Shown here piece after piece: positions 1 through 5,133 of a DNA stretch of 5,136 bases. Source of the stretch: an uncultured Clostridia bacterium (lineage in GTDB: Bacteria; Bacillota; Clostridia; Christensenellales; CAG-917); the NCBI GenBank assembly GCA_947589635.1, contig CANQCC010000101.1, forward strand, positions 1 through 5,136, given 5' to 3'. Positions within the stretch are counted from its first letter, which is position 1. Every line of letters starts with the position of its first letter. The notes beneath the pieces were generated by a model. It was given only the letters and a program-made list of their open reading frames with translations, was not told the origin of the DNA and did not search any database. Both the position numbers and the translations under genes were made by a program.

Positions 1-260
1 TCGTCAAATATCTTGAGCGAACGCAGATATGCGATATCGTCTTCCTCGAAGTGCAGATTGTGGATATAATCTATCGCCTGCTCAAGCCCCGCGGCGATTG
101 CGTACGAATATCCGCCGCTCCCCCTGTAGAACATGTCGAAGACGGCGCGCCGCTCGCTCATGCCGCACTTGAAATAGCCGTTCATCATGGTAAGTTGATA
201 GAGGTCCGTGAGAAGGCTTAAATTGTTTGTTTTTACCCTTTCGCTGATATAATTTTGCAT
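1..260 (-). CDS. pncB: Nicotinate phosphoribosyltransferase, N-terminal part (cut by window edge)
   Basis: This is the first 86 codons of a gene that runs off the left edge. Nicotinate phosphoribosyltransferase joins nicotinate to PRPP, with ATP, to give nicotinate mononucleotide; this is the entry step of the Preiss-Handler NAD salvage route in the cytoplasm. The translation begins MQNYISERVKTNNLS and then shows the family's N-terminal hallmark LLTDLYQLTMMNGYF at residues 16-30, including the conserved Asp19 and Tyr21. It continues with AVFDMFYR and a Gly-Tyr-x-x-Ala-Ile-Ala-Ala-Gly-Leu-Glu stretch, then a helix ending in acidic EEDDIAYL, all typical of the Firmicutes form. The ATG at 260 is chosen because a strong GAGGCGG ribosome binding site lies just upstream. 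The gene sits 8 bp after lgt and is very probably co-transcribed with galK and lgt. The catalytic core lies outside the window, so integrity cannot be judged. Confidence 0.9.
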   Translation of the reverse strand, partial: MQNYISERVKTNNLSLLTDLYQLTMMNGYFKCGMSERRAVFDMFYRGSGGYSYAIAAGLEQAIDYIHNLHFEEDDIAYLRSLKIFD

Positions 261-263
261 ATG

Positions 264-270
264 CCGCCTC
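264..270 (-). promoter_or_regulatory. Ribosome binding site of the nicotinate phosphoribosyltransferase gene, overlapping the lgt stop
   Basis: On the minus strand GAGGCGG lies just before the ATG at 260. Its first two bases are the last two bases of the lgt TGA stop codon (271..269). The arrangement suggests coupled translation: ribosomes ending on lgt release on top of the next gene's binding site. The same 15-base string TTGAGGCGGCATATG also precedes galK. Confidence 0.8.
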
Positions 271-1432
271 AATTATTATGACAATACTCTTCTTGTTTCA
301 TAAACTGTTTGAAGGTCTTTTTATATTCCTTGGGCACATGGTAGTAGTCGAGATTTTCAAAGTCGACGGGAATATAATCCTTCTTGCCGTAGAGATATCT
401 CAGCGGATTTTGCACTTCCTTCACGGCAGAGCCGCCGGCCGCTCCGTCCCCTTGCTTTGATTTTACGACGCGCTGTTTTTTAGCATACAGCTTGCCGACG
501 AAAAGATAGTTTTTCACATCGTATTCGGTGAGAGCCTCGCCCGCGAGCGCTCCTCTTTCCGCCTTATCGCGCACTCCGTCGTAGGACATCTTACTGGCGC
601 GATAAAGGATATACAGCGCGCCGATAATTATCGCAAGCACGACGACAACTATGCAGCCCGCCATCGCTCCCTTTACGTTTGCGGCGTCAAGGCGCAGATA
701 TTCAAGCCACGTGCGGCCGAGGAAATACCAGAAGAAATAGAAGAGCAACATCACGCCCGGGTACTTCTTTTGCTTGCCTTTGAACCAAAACGTCAGGCAG
801 AAGATGAGGCCGATCGTATTCCAGACCATCTCATAGAAGAATGTGGCGCAATACCAACCGGGGATGTCGCCCAAAAGTTCCGTCCTCGTAACGCCGTGCG
901 GATCGGTGATGTACACCGCAAACGGAAAATGTTGAAAGCGCGGGTCGGACACAAACAAGCCGAACGCCTCCTGGTTGACAAAGTTGCCAAGCCTTCCCAC
1001 TATCTGCCCCGTGAACAACGGCACGATGACCAAGTCCGCCACGTTAAAGAAAGAGGTCTGCTTGCGATGATGAATAGTGAACAACAGCACGCCTATCGCG
1101 CCGCCCACTATGCCGCCTATTATGGTAATGCCGCCGTCCCAGATGGCTATGGCTTTGACAAAGTCGTCCCAACTGTGCATGGGGAAAAACTCACTCGCGC
1201 GCGACGTGACGTAAAACAGCCTTGCAAATACGATAGCAAACGGAATTACCCACAAAAACAGTTCCACGCCGTCGTCGGAGGCAAGATTTATCTTTTTTGC
1301 CTGACTGCACGCGTACAGCAATCCCAAAAGCATGCCGCAAACGATGATGAGACCGTACCATCTCACCGACAAATTGCCAATTTCAAACGCCACCGTCGGG
1401 TCGCTTGCTGTTGCCAGAATGTCTTGTATCAT
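269..1432 (-). CDS. lgt: Prolipoprotein diacylglyceryl transferase with a long C-terminal tail
   Basis: Lgt is a cytoplasmic-membrane enzyme. It moves a diacylglyceryl group from phosphatidylglycerol to the lipobox cysteine of prolipoproteins, the first step of lipoprotein maturation. The 387-residue product shows the family signature GRLGNFVNQEAFG at residues 146-158, RWYGL with Tyr26 in the first membrane segment, IWDGG at 97-101, and the late motif GRTWLEYLRLD (239-249) holding Arg240 and Glu244. About seven hydrophobic segments can be seen, near 21-42, 57-77, 99-120, 131-143, 197-217, 225-243 and 257-278. Two things are odd. The position normally His in the WxGGxxxHGG motif (His103 in E. 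coli) is Ile105. The protein also runs about 105 residues past the last membrane segment, whereas family members are usually around 260-300 residues; the tail is basic, then Gly/Ala-rich, then Tyr/Lys-rich. The start is supported by an AGGG site 7 nt upstream. It is the middle gene of the galK-lgt-pncB unit. Confidence 0.93.
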   Translation of the reverse strand: MIQDILATASDPTVAFEIGNLSVRWYGLIIVCGMLLGLLYACSQAKKINLASDDGVELFLWVIPFAIVFARLFYVTSRASEFFPMHSWDDFVKAIAIWDGGITIIGGIVGGAIGVLLFTIHHRKQTSFFNVADLVIVPLFTGQIVGRLGNFVNQEAFGLFVSDPRFQHFPFAVYITDPHGVTRTELLGDIPGWYCATFFYEMVWNTIGLIFCLTFWFKGKQKKYPGVMLLFYFFWYFLGRTWLEYLRLDAANVKGAMAGCIVVVVLAIIIGALYILYRASKMSYDGVRDKAERGALAGEALTEYDVKNYLFVGKLYAKKQRVVKSKQGDGAAGGSAVKEVQNPLRYLYGKKDYIPVDFENLDYYHVPKEYKKTFKQFMKQEEYCHNN

Positions 1433-1439
1433 AACTTTG

Positions 1440-1443
1440 CCCT
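1440..1443 (-). promoter_or_regulatory. Ribosome binding site of lgt
   Basis: On the minus strand TAGGGCAAAGTT precedes the ATG at 1432: an AGGG core with a 7-nt spacer. It lies within the 14-bp gap after the galK stop codon (TAA, 1449..1447), so lgt has its own initiation site but no room for its own promoter in the gap. Confidence 0.65.
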
Positions 1444-1446
1444 ACT

Positions 1447-2694
1447 TTATAAATCAAGTTTTATCGCGCCGCTGCCGCGTATGCGCAATTTGAATACGTT
1501 TTCATCGCCGAACATCAACGCGAGCGCGTTGTCCACGCCCGTAGCCGCTCTGTCCGCGAACACAAGGATGGTGCCCGCAAAGCCGCCGCCGTGCACACGC
1601 GTGGCCTTCACGCCATCTATCTTAACGACTCTGTCGAGAGCGTTTTCAAGGTTGTGATTCTGCCCCGCGGGCGAGTATGTGTTTTGAAGTTTGAAGCGCG
1701 AACTAAGCCCGGAGCTTGTCACGGTGCCAAGAAAACCCGCCTCGTCGCGAGCATTTATCTGCCTTACGGCAAGCTCGACGCGCGCGTTCTCCTCGAAGAA
1801 GTGCTCCGCCCTGAGGTATGCCCTCTCGGAAATTTTGCCGACTATATTTTGCTTGTCGCGCTCCCACTTGTCAGGGGAAATCTCGCAGAGCAGTTTTGCG
1901 CCGAACAGCGAGGCGACCTCTTTCATCTCGTGAGGGATCGCCGCGTAGTCGTCCGTCAGATTGCTGTGATCCCCGCCCGTCGCGACTACGTATATGTCAA
2001 GGTCGTCAAAGCGCCAATCCGCCCTCTCCACCTTGGGATCTTCGAGGTTTGCAAAATCTATGAGGTTTACGCCGCCAAGCGCGATCGCGCTCTGATCCAT
2101 AAGCCCGCTCGGCTTGCCAAAATAGGCGTTTTCCGCATACTGAGAAGCCTTCGCCTTGAAAATGGGGCCGAGCGTCCCGCCGTTGAACTTGACGTTGAGA
2201 ACTTCGGCAATGGCAAGCTCGAAGGAACTTGACGAAGACACGCCGGAACCCTTCGGCACCGATGACGTCATAGTCGCGCTGAAGCCGCCCACCTTCTTGC
2301 CCGACCTTATAAAATAGTCCACTACGCCTTTGATAAGCGCCGTAGACGTGCCTATCTCAGTCACGCTGAAGGTCGGGTCCGCCGTATCTATCCTTAGCAT
2401 TGGATAGCCCTTTGATTTGACCTCGATTATGCCGTCCGTCCTGTCCGAAACCGCGGCAAGAGTGTCAAAGTTTATCGCCGCGCAAAGCACCTTGCCGCCG
2501 TTATGGTCGGTGTGATTGCCGACGATCTCTATGCGGCCGGGAGAGGAATAATATTGCACGTCGGAAGTATGGAAAATGTCGACGTGCATGTCGGTTATCT
2601 CCTCAAAACGCGCCCTTTGAGCGTCCGCTCCCGTAGAATATGTATTTTCGCAAAGCTTTTCAAAAGCCTCGCCCTCGAATTGACTGTGATCCAT
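1447..2694 (-). CDS. galK: Galactokinase (GHMP kinase family)
   Basis: Galactokinase phosphorylates alpha-D-galactose with ATP at C1, the first committed step of the Leloir pathway, in the cytoplasm. The 415-residue product has the three GHMP-kinase motifs in order. The galactokinase signature region is PGRIEIVGNHTDHNGG (52-67), the glycine/serine phosphate loop is PKGSGVSSSSS (147-157), and the C-terminal motif is HGGGFAG (368-374). Arg54, Asp63 and Asp200 (in GLMDQ) match the positions used for sugar binding and catalysis in characterised galactokinases. The signature carries Asn60 where E. coli-type enzymes have Glu (GEHTDY); GNHTDH is a variant I associate with clostridial galactokinases. 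An in-frame ATG at 2706 would add four residues, MRRH, but lies upstream of the ribosome binding site. The ATG at 2694, just after GAGGCGG, is therefore preferred. Divergent from galT, first gene of its operon. Confidence 0.94.
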   Translation of the reverse strand: MDHSQFEGEAFEKLCENTYSTGADAQRARFEEITDMHVDIFHTSDVQYYSSPGRIEIVGNHTDHNGGKVLCAAINFDTLAAVSDRTDGIIEVKSKGYPMLRIDTADPTFSVTEIGTSTALIKGVVDYFIRSGKKVGGFSATMTSSVPKGSGVSSSSSFELAIAEVLNVKFNGGTLGPIFKAKASQYAENAYFGKPSGLMDQSAIALGGVNLIDFANLEDPKVERADWRFDDLDIYVVATGGDHSNLTDDYAAIPHEMKEVASLFGAKLLCEISPDKWERDKQNIVGKISERAYLRAEHFFEENARVELAVRQINARDEAGFLGTVTSSGLSSRFKLQNTYSPAGQNHNLENALDRVVKIDGVKATRVHGGGFAGTILVFADRAATGVDNALALMFGDENVFKLRIRGSGAIKLDL

Positions 2695-2697
2695 ATG

Positions 2698-2704
2698 CCG
2701 CCTC
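2698..2704 (-). promoter_or_regulatory. Ribosome binding site deciding the galK start
   Basis: Minus-strand GAGGCGG, with the GAGG core 6 nt from the ATG at 2694. It selects this ATG over the one at 2706, which would lie upstream of the site. TTGAGGCGGCATATG is identical, over 15 bases, to the leader of the nicotinate phosphoribosyltransferase gene at the other end of the operon, and an AT-rich stretch precedes it in both. Confidence 0.8.
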
Positions 2705-2723
2705 AAATTATGTGGTCGGAGTT

Positions 2724-2753
2724 ATTGTAACATACAAGGCGCCATATTTGCAA
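2724..2753 (-). promoter_or_regulatory. Probable sigma-A promoter of the galK-lgt-pncB operon
   Basis: On the minus strand a -35 element TTGCAA (2753..2748) is followed after 18 nt by a -10 element TACAAT (2729..2724). A TG sits one base before the -10 (TGTTACAAT), making it an extended -10. Predicted transcription start is near 2717, giving a short leader of roughly 23 nt before the galK ATG. This is a pattern match only; no start site is known. Confidence 0.6.
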
Positions 2754-2785
2754 CTGTTTATATATAAGTCGCGTATGCAGGCACC

Positions 2786-2797
2786 CTCGCGCGCGAG
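2786..2797. promoter_or_regulatory. CG-rich 12-bp palindrome between the divergent gal promoters (possible operator)
   Basis: CTCGCGCGCGAG is a perfect 12-bp palindrome lying between the two -35 elements (2753 and 2850), 32 bp from the galK element and 52 bp from the galT element. A run of eight T follows at 2807-2814. The hairpin-to-T distance of 9 nt and the weak 4-bp stem make a terminator unlikely. A regulator site for both promoters is possible but is inferred from position alone. Confidence 0.3.
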
Positions 2798-2849
2798 TCG
2801 GGGATGTTTTTTTTGGCCTCGAAAATGCGCCCGCAGGCGTCATAAACTC

Positions 2850-2878
2850 TTGCATTATCAAAACGGAAGTGATATAAT
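2850..2878 (+). promoter_or_regulatory. Sigma-A promoter of galT
   Basis: A -35 element TTGCAT (2850-2855) is followed by exactly 17 nt and a perfect -10 element TATAAT (2873-2878). The predicted transcription start is near 2885, leaving a leader of about 33 nt. This is the strongest promoter match in the window. Confidence 0.8.
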
Positions 2879-2895
2879 TTTCGCATAAAGTATTC

Positions 2896-2913
2896 AGCCG
2901 TTCGGCTTCGGAG
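2896..2913 (+). promoter_or_regulatory. galT leader: small hairpin and ribosome binding site
   Basis: The short leader holds the palindrome AGCCGTTCGGCT (2896-2907), a 4-bp stem with a GUUC loop, directly before the binding site CGGAG (2909-2913). The site is 4 nt from the ATG at 2918, a short spacer. An alternative pairing of CCG (2898-2900) with CGG (2908-2910) would bury part of the site. Control by folding is only a possibility. Confidence 0.45.
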
Positions 2914-2917
2914 TTTT

Positions 2918-4465
2918 ATGGCGCGTATTTCTTATGAAGATCAAGCAAAACATAACGTGGCAAAACTTTTGGACTATGCTTCCAAAAAGCTTTATCTGAA
3001 CGATTTTGACAAAATTTACGTCCAGAATCAACTTCTCGACCTGTTTGGCCTGGACGAACCTTACGAGGGACAGATCAAGGAGTACGAGCTGTATCAGACC
3101 CTCGACGCGCTTGCCGATTACGCCGTGCGCAAAAAGCTGACGGATGAAAACGGAAGGCTCAATTTTCAAACGAAAGTCATGGGACTTCTGACGCCCTCCC
3201 CCTCGCAGGTCGTGGATATGTTCGACGACATCGCCGCCTACAGCGGCACCGAAGAGGCGTGCAAGTTTTTGTACAGGCTCGGCGAGGACAGCACCTACCT
3301 GCGCCGCCCCGACCTCGACAAAAATCTTATGTGGGAACACGAGTCCCCGCGCGGCAATATTCTTATAACGATAAACCTTGCAAAACCCGAAAAAACTCCC
3401 GAGCAGGTGCGCCTTGCAAAACTTGCGAAAGGCGGATATCCTAAGTGCATGCTCTGCGAGGAAAATACGGGCTGGGCAGGTAACGCGGCAAAGCCCGCAA
3501 GACAGACTTTGCGCACCGTTCCGTTCGAGCTTGACGGCGAGGAGTGGTTTATGCAATACTCGCCCTATCAATATTTTTCTGAACACGTCATCGCCGTATC
3601 CAGACAGCATCGCCCCATGTGCGTAAGCGACGCGACATTCAGAAGAATGTTGGATTTTCTCGATATGTTCCCACACTATTTTATTGGTTCCAACGCGTCC
3701 CTTCCCATCGTAGGCGGGTCCATCCTCGCGCACGAGCACTATCAAGGCGGCAAAAAAGTCTTGCCCGTCTTCTCCCGCCCCGCACAGCGCTGCTACAGGA
3801 TGAGAGGCTGCCCAGACGTCGACATCGCCATAGTGGATTGGTATAACTCCATAGTGCGCATAACAAGCAAAAACCGCGTGCAGATCCTTAAGGCGGTAAG
3901 CGCCTTCAACAACGCGTGGGCGGACTACAGCAACGAGAGCGTAAATATCATCTGCCGCACATGCGAAAACGGCGAAACAGTTCAGCATAACGCCATAACG
4001 CCCATCGCGTCGATAAACAGCGACGGCGAGTATCAATTCGACCTCATTTTGCGCAACAACCGCACAGACGAAGCGCATCCATTCGGCATCTTCCACCCCG
4101 CGAAAGAGCTTCACAACATCAAACAGGAAGCCATTGGCATAATAGAGGTCATGGGGCTGTTTATCCTCCCCGGCCGCCTCGCAAACGAAGCCGCTCAGAT
4201 GCGCGATATCCTCTCGGGCAAAACGCCGCTTGATTTCCAATCTCTCGCAAGCGACGACAACCCGCTCAATAAACACCTTGGCATGATAACCCAACTTGCG
4301 GTGGACTACGGCACAAATTGTTCCGAGAAAAAAGCGGGCGACGCCGTCACATCCTACATAAATTCCGCCTGCGAAAAGATCCTCGACACCACCGCCGTCT
4401 TCAAAAACGACGAACAAGGCCGCAATGCCTTCGACGCCTTTATCAATTCCGTCATAGAATATTGA
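2918..4465 (+). CDS. galT: UDP-glucose--hexose-1-phosphate uridylyltransferase, family 2
   Basis: GalT exchanges UMP between UDP-glucose and galactose-1-phosphate, giving UDP-galactose and glucose-1-phosphate. It is the second Leloir step and uses the galK product. The 515-residue protein is of the long Firmicutes-type family (galT2, about 500 residues), not the short E. coli type. Its key block is [14 protein letters not shown] (257-270) followed by HEHYQGG (272-278), matching the family's [21 protein letters not shown] pattern with the His-x-His active-site pair. Other family marks are [10 protein letters not shown] (174-183, a Cys-x-x-Cys), EHVIAVS near 222-228, and [25 protein letters not shown] (390-414). 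The ATG at 2918 follows CGGAG and lies about 33 nt after a predicted transcription start. The gene is complete and is followed 2 bp later by a terminator hairpin. It is divergent from galK; a single-gene transcript seems likely. Confidence 0.95.
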   Translation: [515 protein letters not shown]

Positions 4466-4467
4466 TG

Positions 4468-4496
4468 AGCGGGACTACCCGCCCCGCTTATTTTTT
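4468..4496 (+). terminator. Rho-independent terminator of galT
   Basis: A stem AGCGGG (4468-4473) / CCCGCT (4483-4488) with a 9-nt loop is followed by TTATTTTTT. The loop holds a second CCCGC (4478-4482) that can pair instead, giving a 5-bp stem with an ACTA loop. It starts 2 bp after the galT stop codon. Confidence 0.75.
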
Positions 4497-4501
4497 ATGT
4501 G

Positions 4502-4539
4502 CGGCGTCCCTCCCTCGCTTTCGCTCGGTAGGGACGCCG
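4502..4539. repeat. Inverted repeat, 10-bp perfect stem
   Basis: CGGCGTCCCT (4502-4511) pairs perfectly with AGGGACGCCG (4530-4539) around an 18-nt loop. The loop contains CTCGCTTTCGCTCGG, which can form only a 2-bp inner stem. No T-run follows, so it is not a standard terminator. It is bracketed by the two copies of a 19-bp direct repeat. Resembles REP-like palindromic elements in form. Confidence 0.75.
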
Positions 4540-4547
4540 ATATTTAT

Positions 4548-4566
4548 GCGGGACTACCCGCCCCGC
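4548..4566. repeat. Second copy of the 19-bp galT-terminator sequence
   Basis: GCGGGACTACCCGCCCCGC here is identical to 4469-4487 inside the galT terminator, 79 bp upstream. This copy can form the same hairpin but lacks the T-run, so it is unlikely to terminate. The identical pair flanks the 4502-4539 palindrome. Confidence 0.8.
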
Positions 4567-4571
4567 GTTCA

Positions 4572-4590
4572 TGTGGGCTTCTCGCCCACA
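4572..4590. repeat. Inverted repeat, 7-bp stem
   Basis: TGTGGGC (4572-4578) and GCCCACA (4584-4590) form a perfect 7-bp stem with the 5-nt loop TTCTC. No U-tract follows. Confidence 0.7.
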
Positions 4591-4595
4591 CCTCG

Positions 4596-4618
4596 GCAAA
4601 GGGCGTTACGCCCTTTGC
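4596..4618. repeat. Inverted repeat, 10-bp perfect stem with TTA loop
   Basis: GCAAAGGGCG (4596-4605) and CGCCCTTTGC (4609-4618) pair perfectly over 10 bp with a 3-nt TTA loop. It lies 5 bp after the previous hairpin. No U-tract follows on the plus strand. Confidence 0.8.
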
Positions 4619-4629
4619 AAATCCGTGCT

Positions 4630-4672
4630 AAAAACGCGAGCTTGGCAAATCCTTTCCTTCCCTCGCGTTTTT
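4630..4672. repeat. Inverted repeat, 11-bp stem, terminator-like in both directions
   Basis: AAAAACGCGAG (4630-4640) pairs with CTCGCGTTTTT (4662-4672) around a 21-nt loop. The core CGCGAG/CTCGCG stem is followed by five T on the plus strand and, because of the A-run on the other side, by five T on the minus strand too. It could act as a bidirectional terminator, though the loop is large; it may equally be one more palindromic repeat of the cluster. Confidence 0.55.
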
Positions 4673-4707
4673 GGGTTTGTAAATGGTCATAACCCCGGCG
4701 GGAGAAC

Positions 4708-4783
4708 TTGATTTTTGCGTTAGTATAGTCCGGATGTGACGTAAACTATGCGGAATAGCTTGATTTTAACGTTTGCATAATCC
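4708..4783. repeat. Direct repeat, two 24-bp copies at 52-bp period
   Basis: Copies at 4708-4731 and 4760-4783 share TTGATTTT, then CGTT, then ATA and TCC at the same spacing: 19 of 24 positions are identical. The order of elements does not give promoter-like -35/-10 spacing. Function unknown. Confidence 0.6.
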
Positions 4784-4810
4784 AGGCTGTCTTTTACGGG
4801 ACCCCCACCA

Positions 4811-4827
4811 CCGCGGTTTTGCCGCGG
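4811..4827. repeat. GC hairpin, CCGCGG stem
   Basis: CCGCGG (4811-4816) and CCGCGG (4822-4827) form a 6-bp stem with the 5-nt loop TTTTG. The flanks are strongly C-rich on the plus strand (ACCCCCACCA before, AGCCTCCCCCT after), which looks like the edge of an interspersed element. Confidence 0.6.
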
Positions 4828-4874
4828 AGCCTCCCCCTATACAGGGAAAGTCCTTCTACACTAATGTTATAAAG

Positions 4875-5090
4875 GGGTATGCCCACAAAGGATAATTAGA
4901 TATTGGCCTTACCTGTTTCTCTTATCTTATTTCTGCGTTGGAGAGAGGGTATGTCCACAATGGATAATTAGAAGATTAACGGTGTTGTTCCTCTTATTTT
5001 AATTCTGCGTTGGAAAAGAGATGCGCTATCAAGCGGATAATCAAAAGCCTGTCCGAGTATAGGCCTCGCCCTTCGATAACGTTGGATAGA
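4875..5090. repeat. 72-bp-period tandem array, about three decaying copies
   Basis: Unit 1 (4875-4946) and unit 2 (4947-5018) match at 53 of 72 positions by direct comparison without gaps. Conservation is blocky: positions 1-26, containing GGGTATG and GGATAATTAGA, differ only twice, and TTCTGCGTTGGA (4931-4942 and 5003-5014) is identical. The middle is nearly unrelated. Unit 3 (about 5019-5090) keeps GGATAAT (5035-5041) and CGTTGGA (5080-5086) and is otherwise much diverged. The period is a multiple of three, but stop codons recur at matching places (for example TAA on the minus strand within each TAATTATCC), so it is not a coding repeat. Confidence 0.7.
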
Positions 5091-5102
5091 GGTAATTGGG
5101 GT

Positions 5103-5133
5103 CCCCGCAAAATTGCGTAGCGATTTTGTGGGG
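5103..5133. repeat. Long near-perfect hairpin, 14-bp stem
   Basis: The arms 5103-5116 (CCCCGCAAAATTGC) and 5120-5133 (GCGATTTTGTGGGG) pair over 14 bp, with two G-T wobbles, around a GTA loop. It is the longest stem in the window and lies 3 bp from the right edge, so what it belongs to is unseen. Confidence 0.75.

Noticed and set aside
770..1657. 295-codon plus-strand open frame across lgt and the galK end
   Set aside because: It is antisense to two confidently identified genes, spans their junction, and its Arg/His/Lys-rich translation looks like no protein family.
2695..2706. Upstream galK start at 2706 (MRRH extension)
   Set aside because: This ATG lies before the GAGGCGG site, which is correctly placed for the ATG at 2694; the extension adds no family sequence.
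2786..2814. Rho-independent terminator in the galK-galT gap (palindrome then T8)
   Set aside because: The stem is only 4 bp around CGCG and is separated from the T-run by 9 nt; there is also no convergent upstream transcript to stop.
2894..4417. 507-codon open frame on the minus strand opposite galT
   Set aside because: It lies entirely antisense to a gene with clear family motifs, has no ribosome binding site or recognisable protein pattern, and its Val/Ala/Cys-rich composition is what the galT codon bias produces on the other strand.
4318..4692. 124-codon plus-strand open frame overlapping the galT end
   Set aside because: It is out of frame with galT, runs through the terminator and palindromes, and its Arg/Pro-rich translation mirrors the repeats.
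4845..5040. Short peptide frames through the 72-bp repeats on both strands
   Set aside because: Both strands have stops at repeated positions, no start codon with a binding site, and no known motif.
4875..5043. Iteron or replication-origin reading of the 72-bp array (minus strand TTATCC followed by A or T and TT)
   Set aside because: The elements only partly match a DnaA box (TTATCCACA, 7 of 9 at best), there are just two or three copies, and no replication gene is nearby.
4468..5133. CRISPR array
   Set aside because: Repeat units are long, few and imperfect, spacers are not regular, and no cas gene is present.
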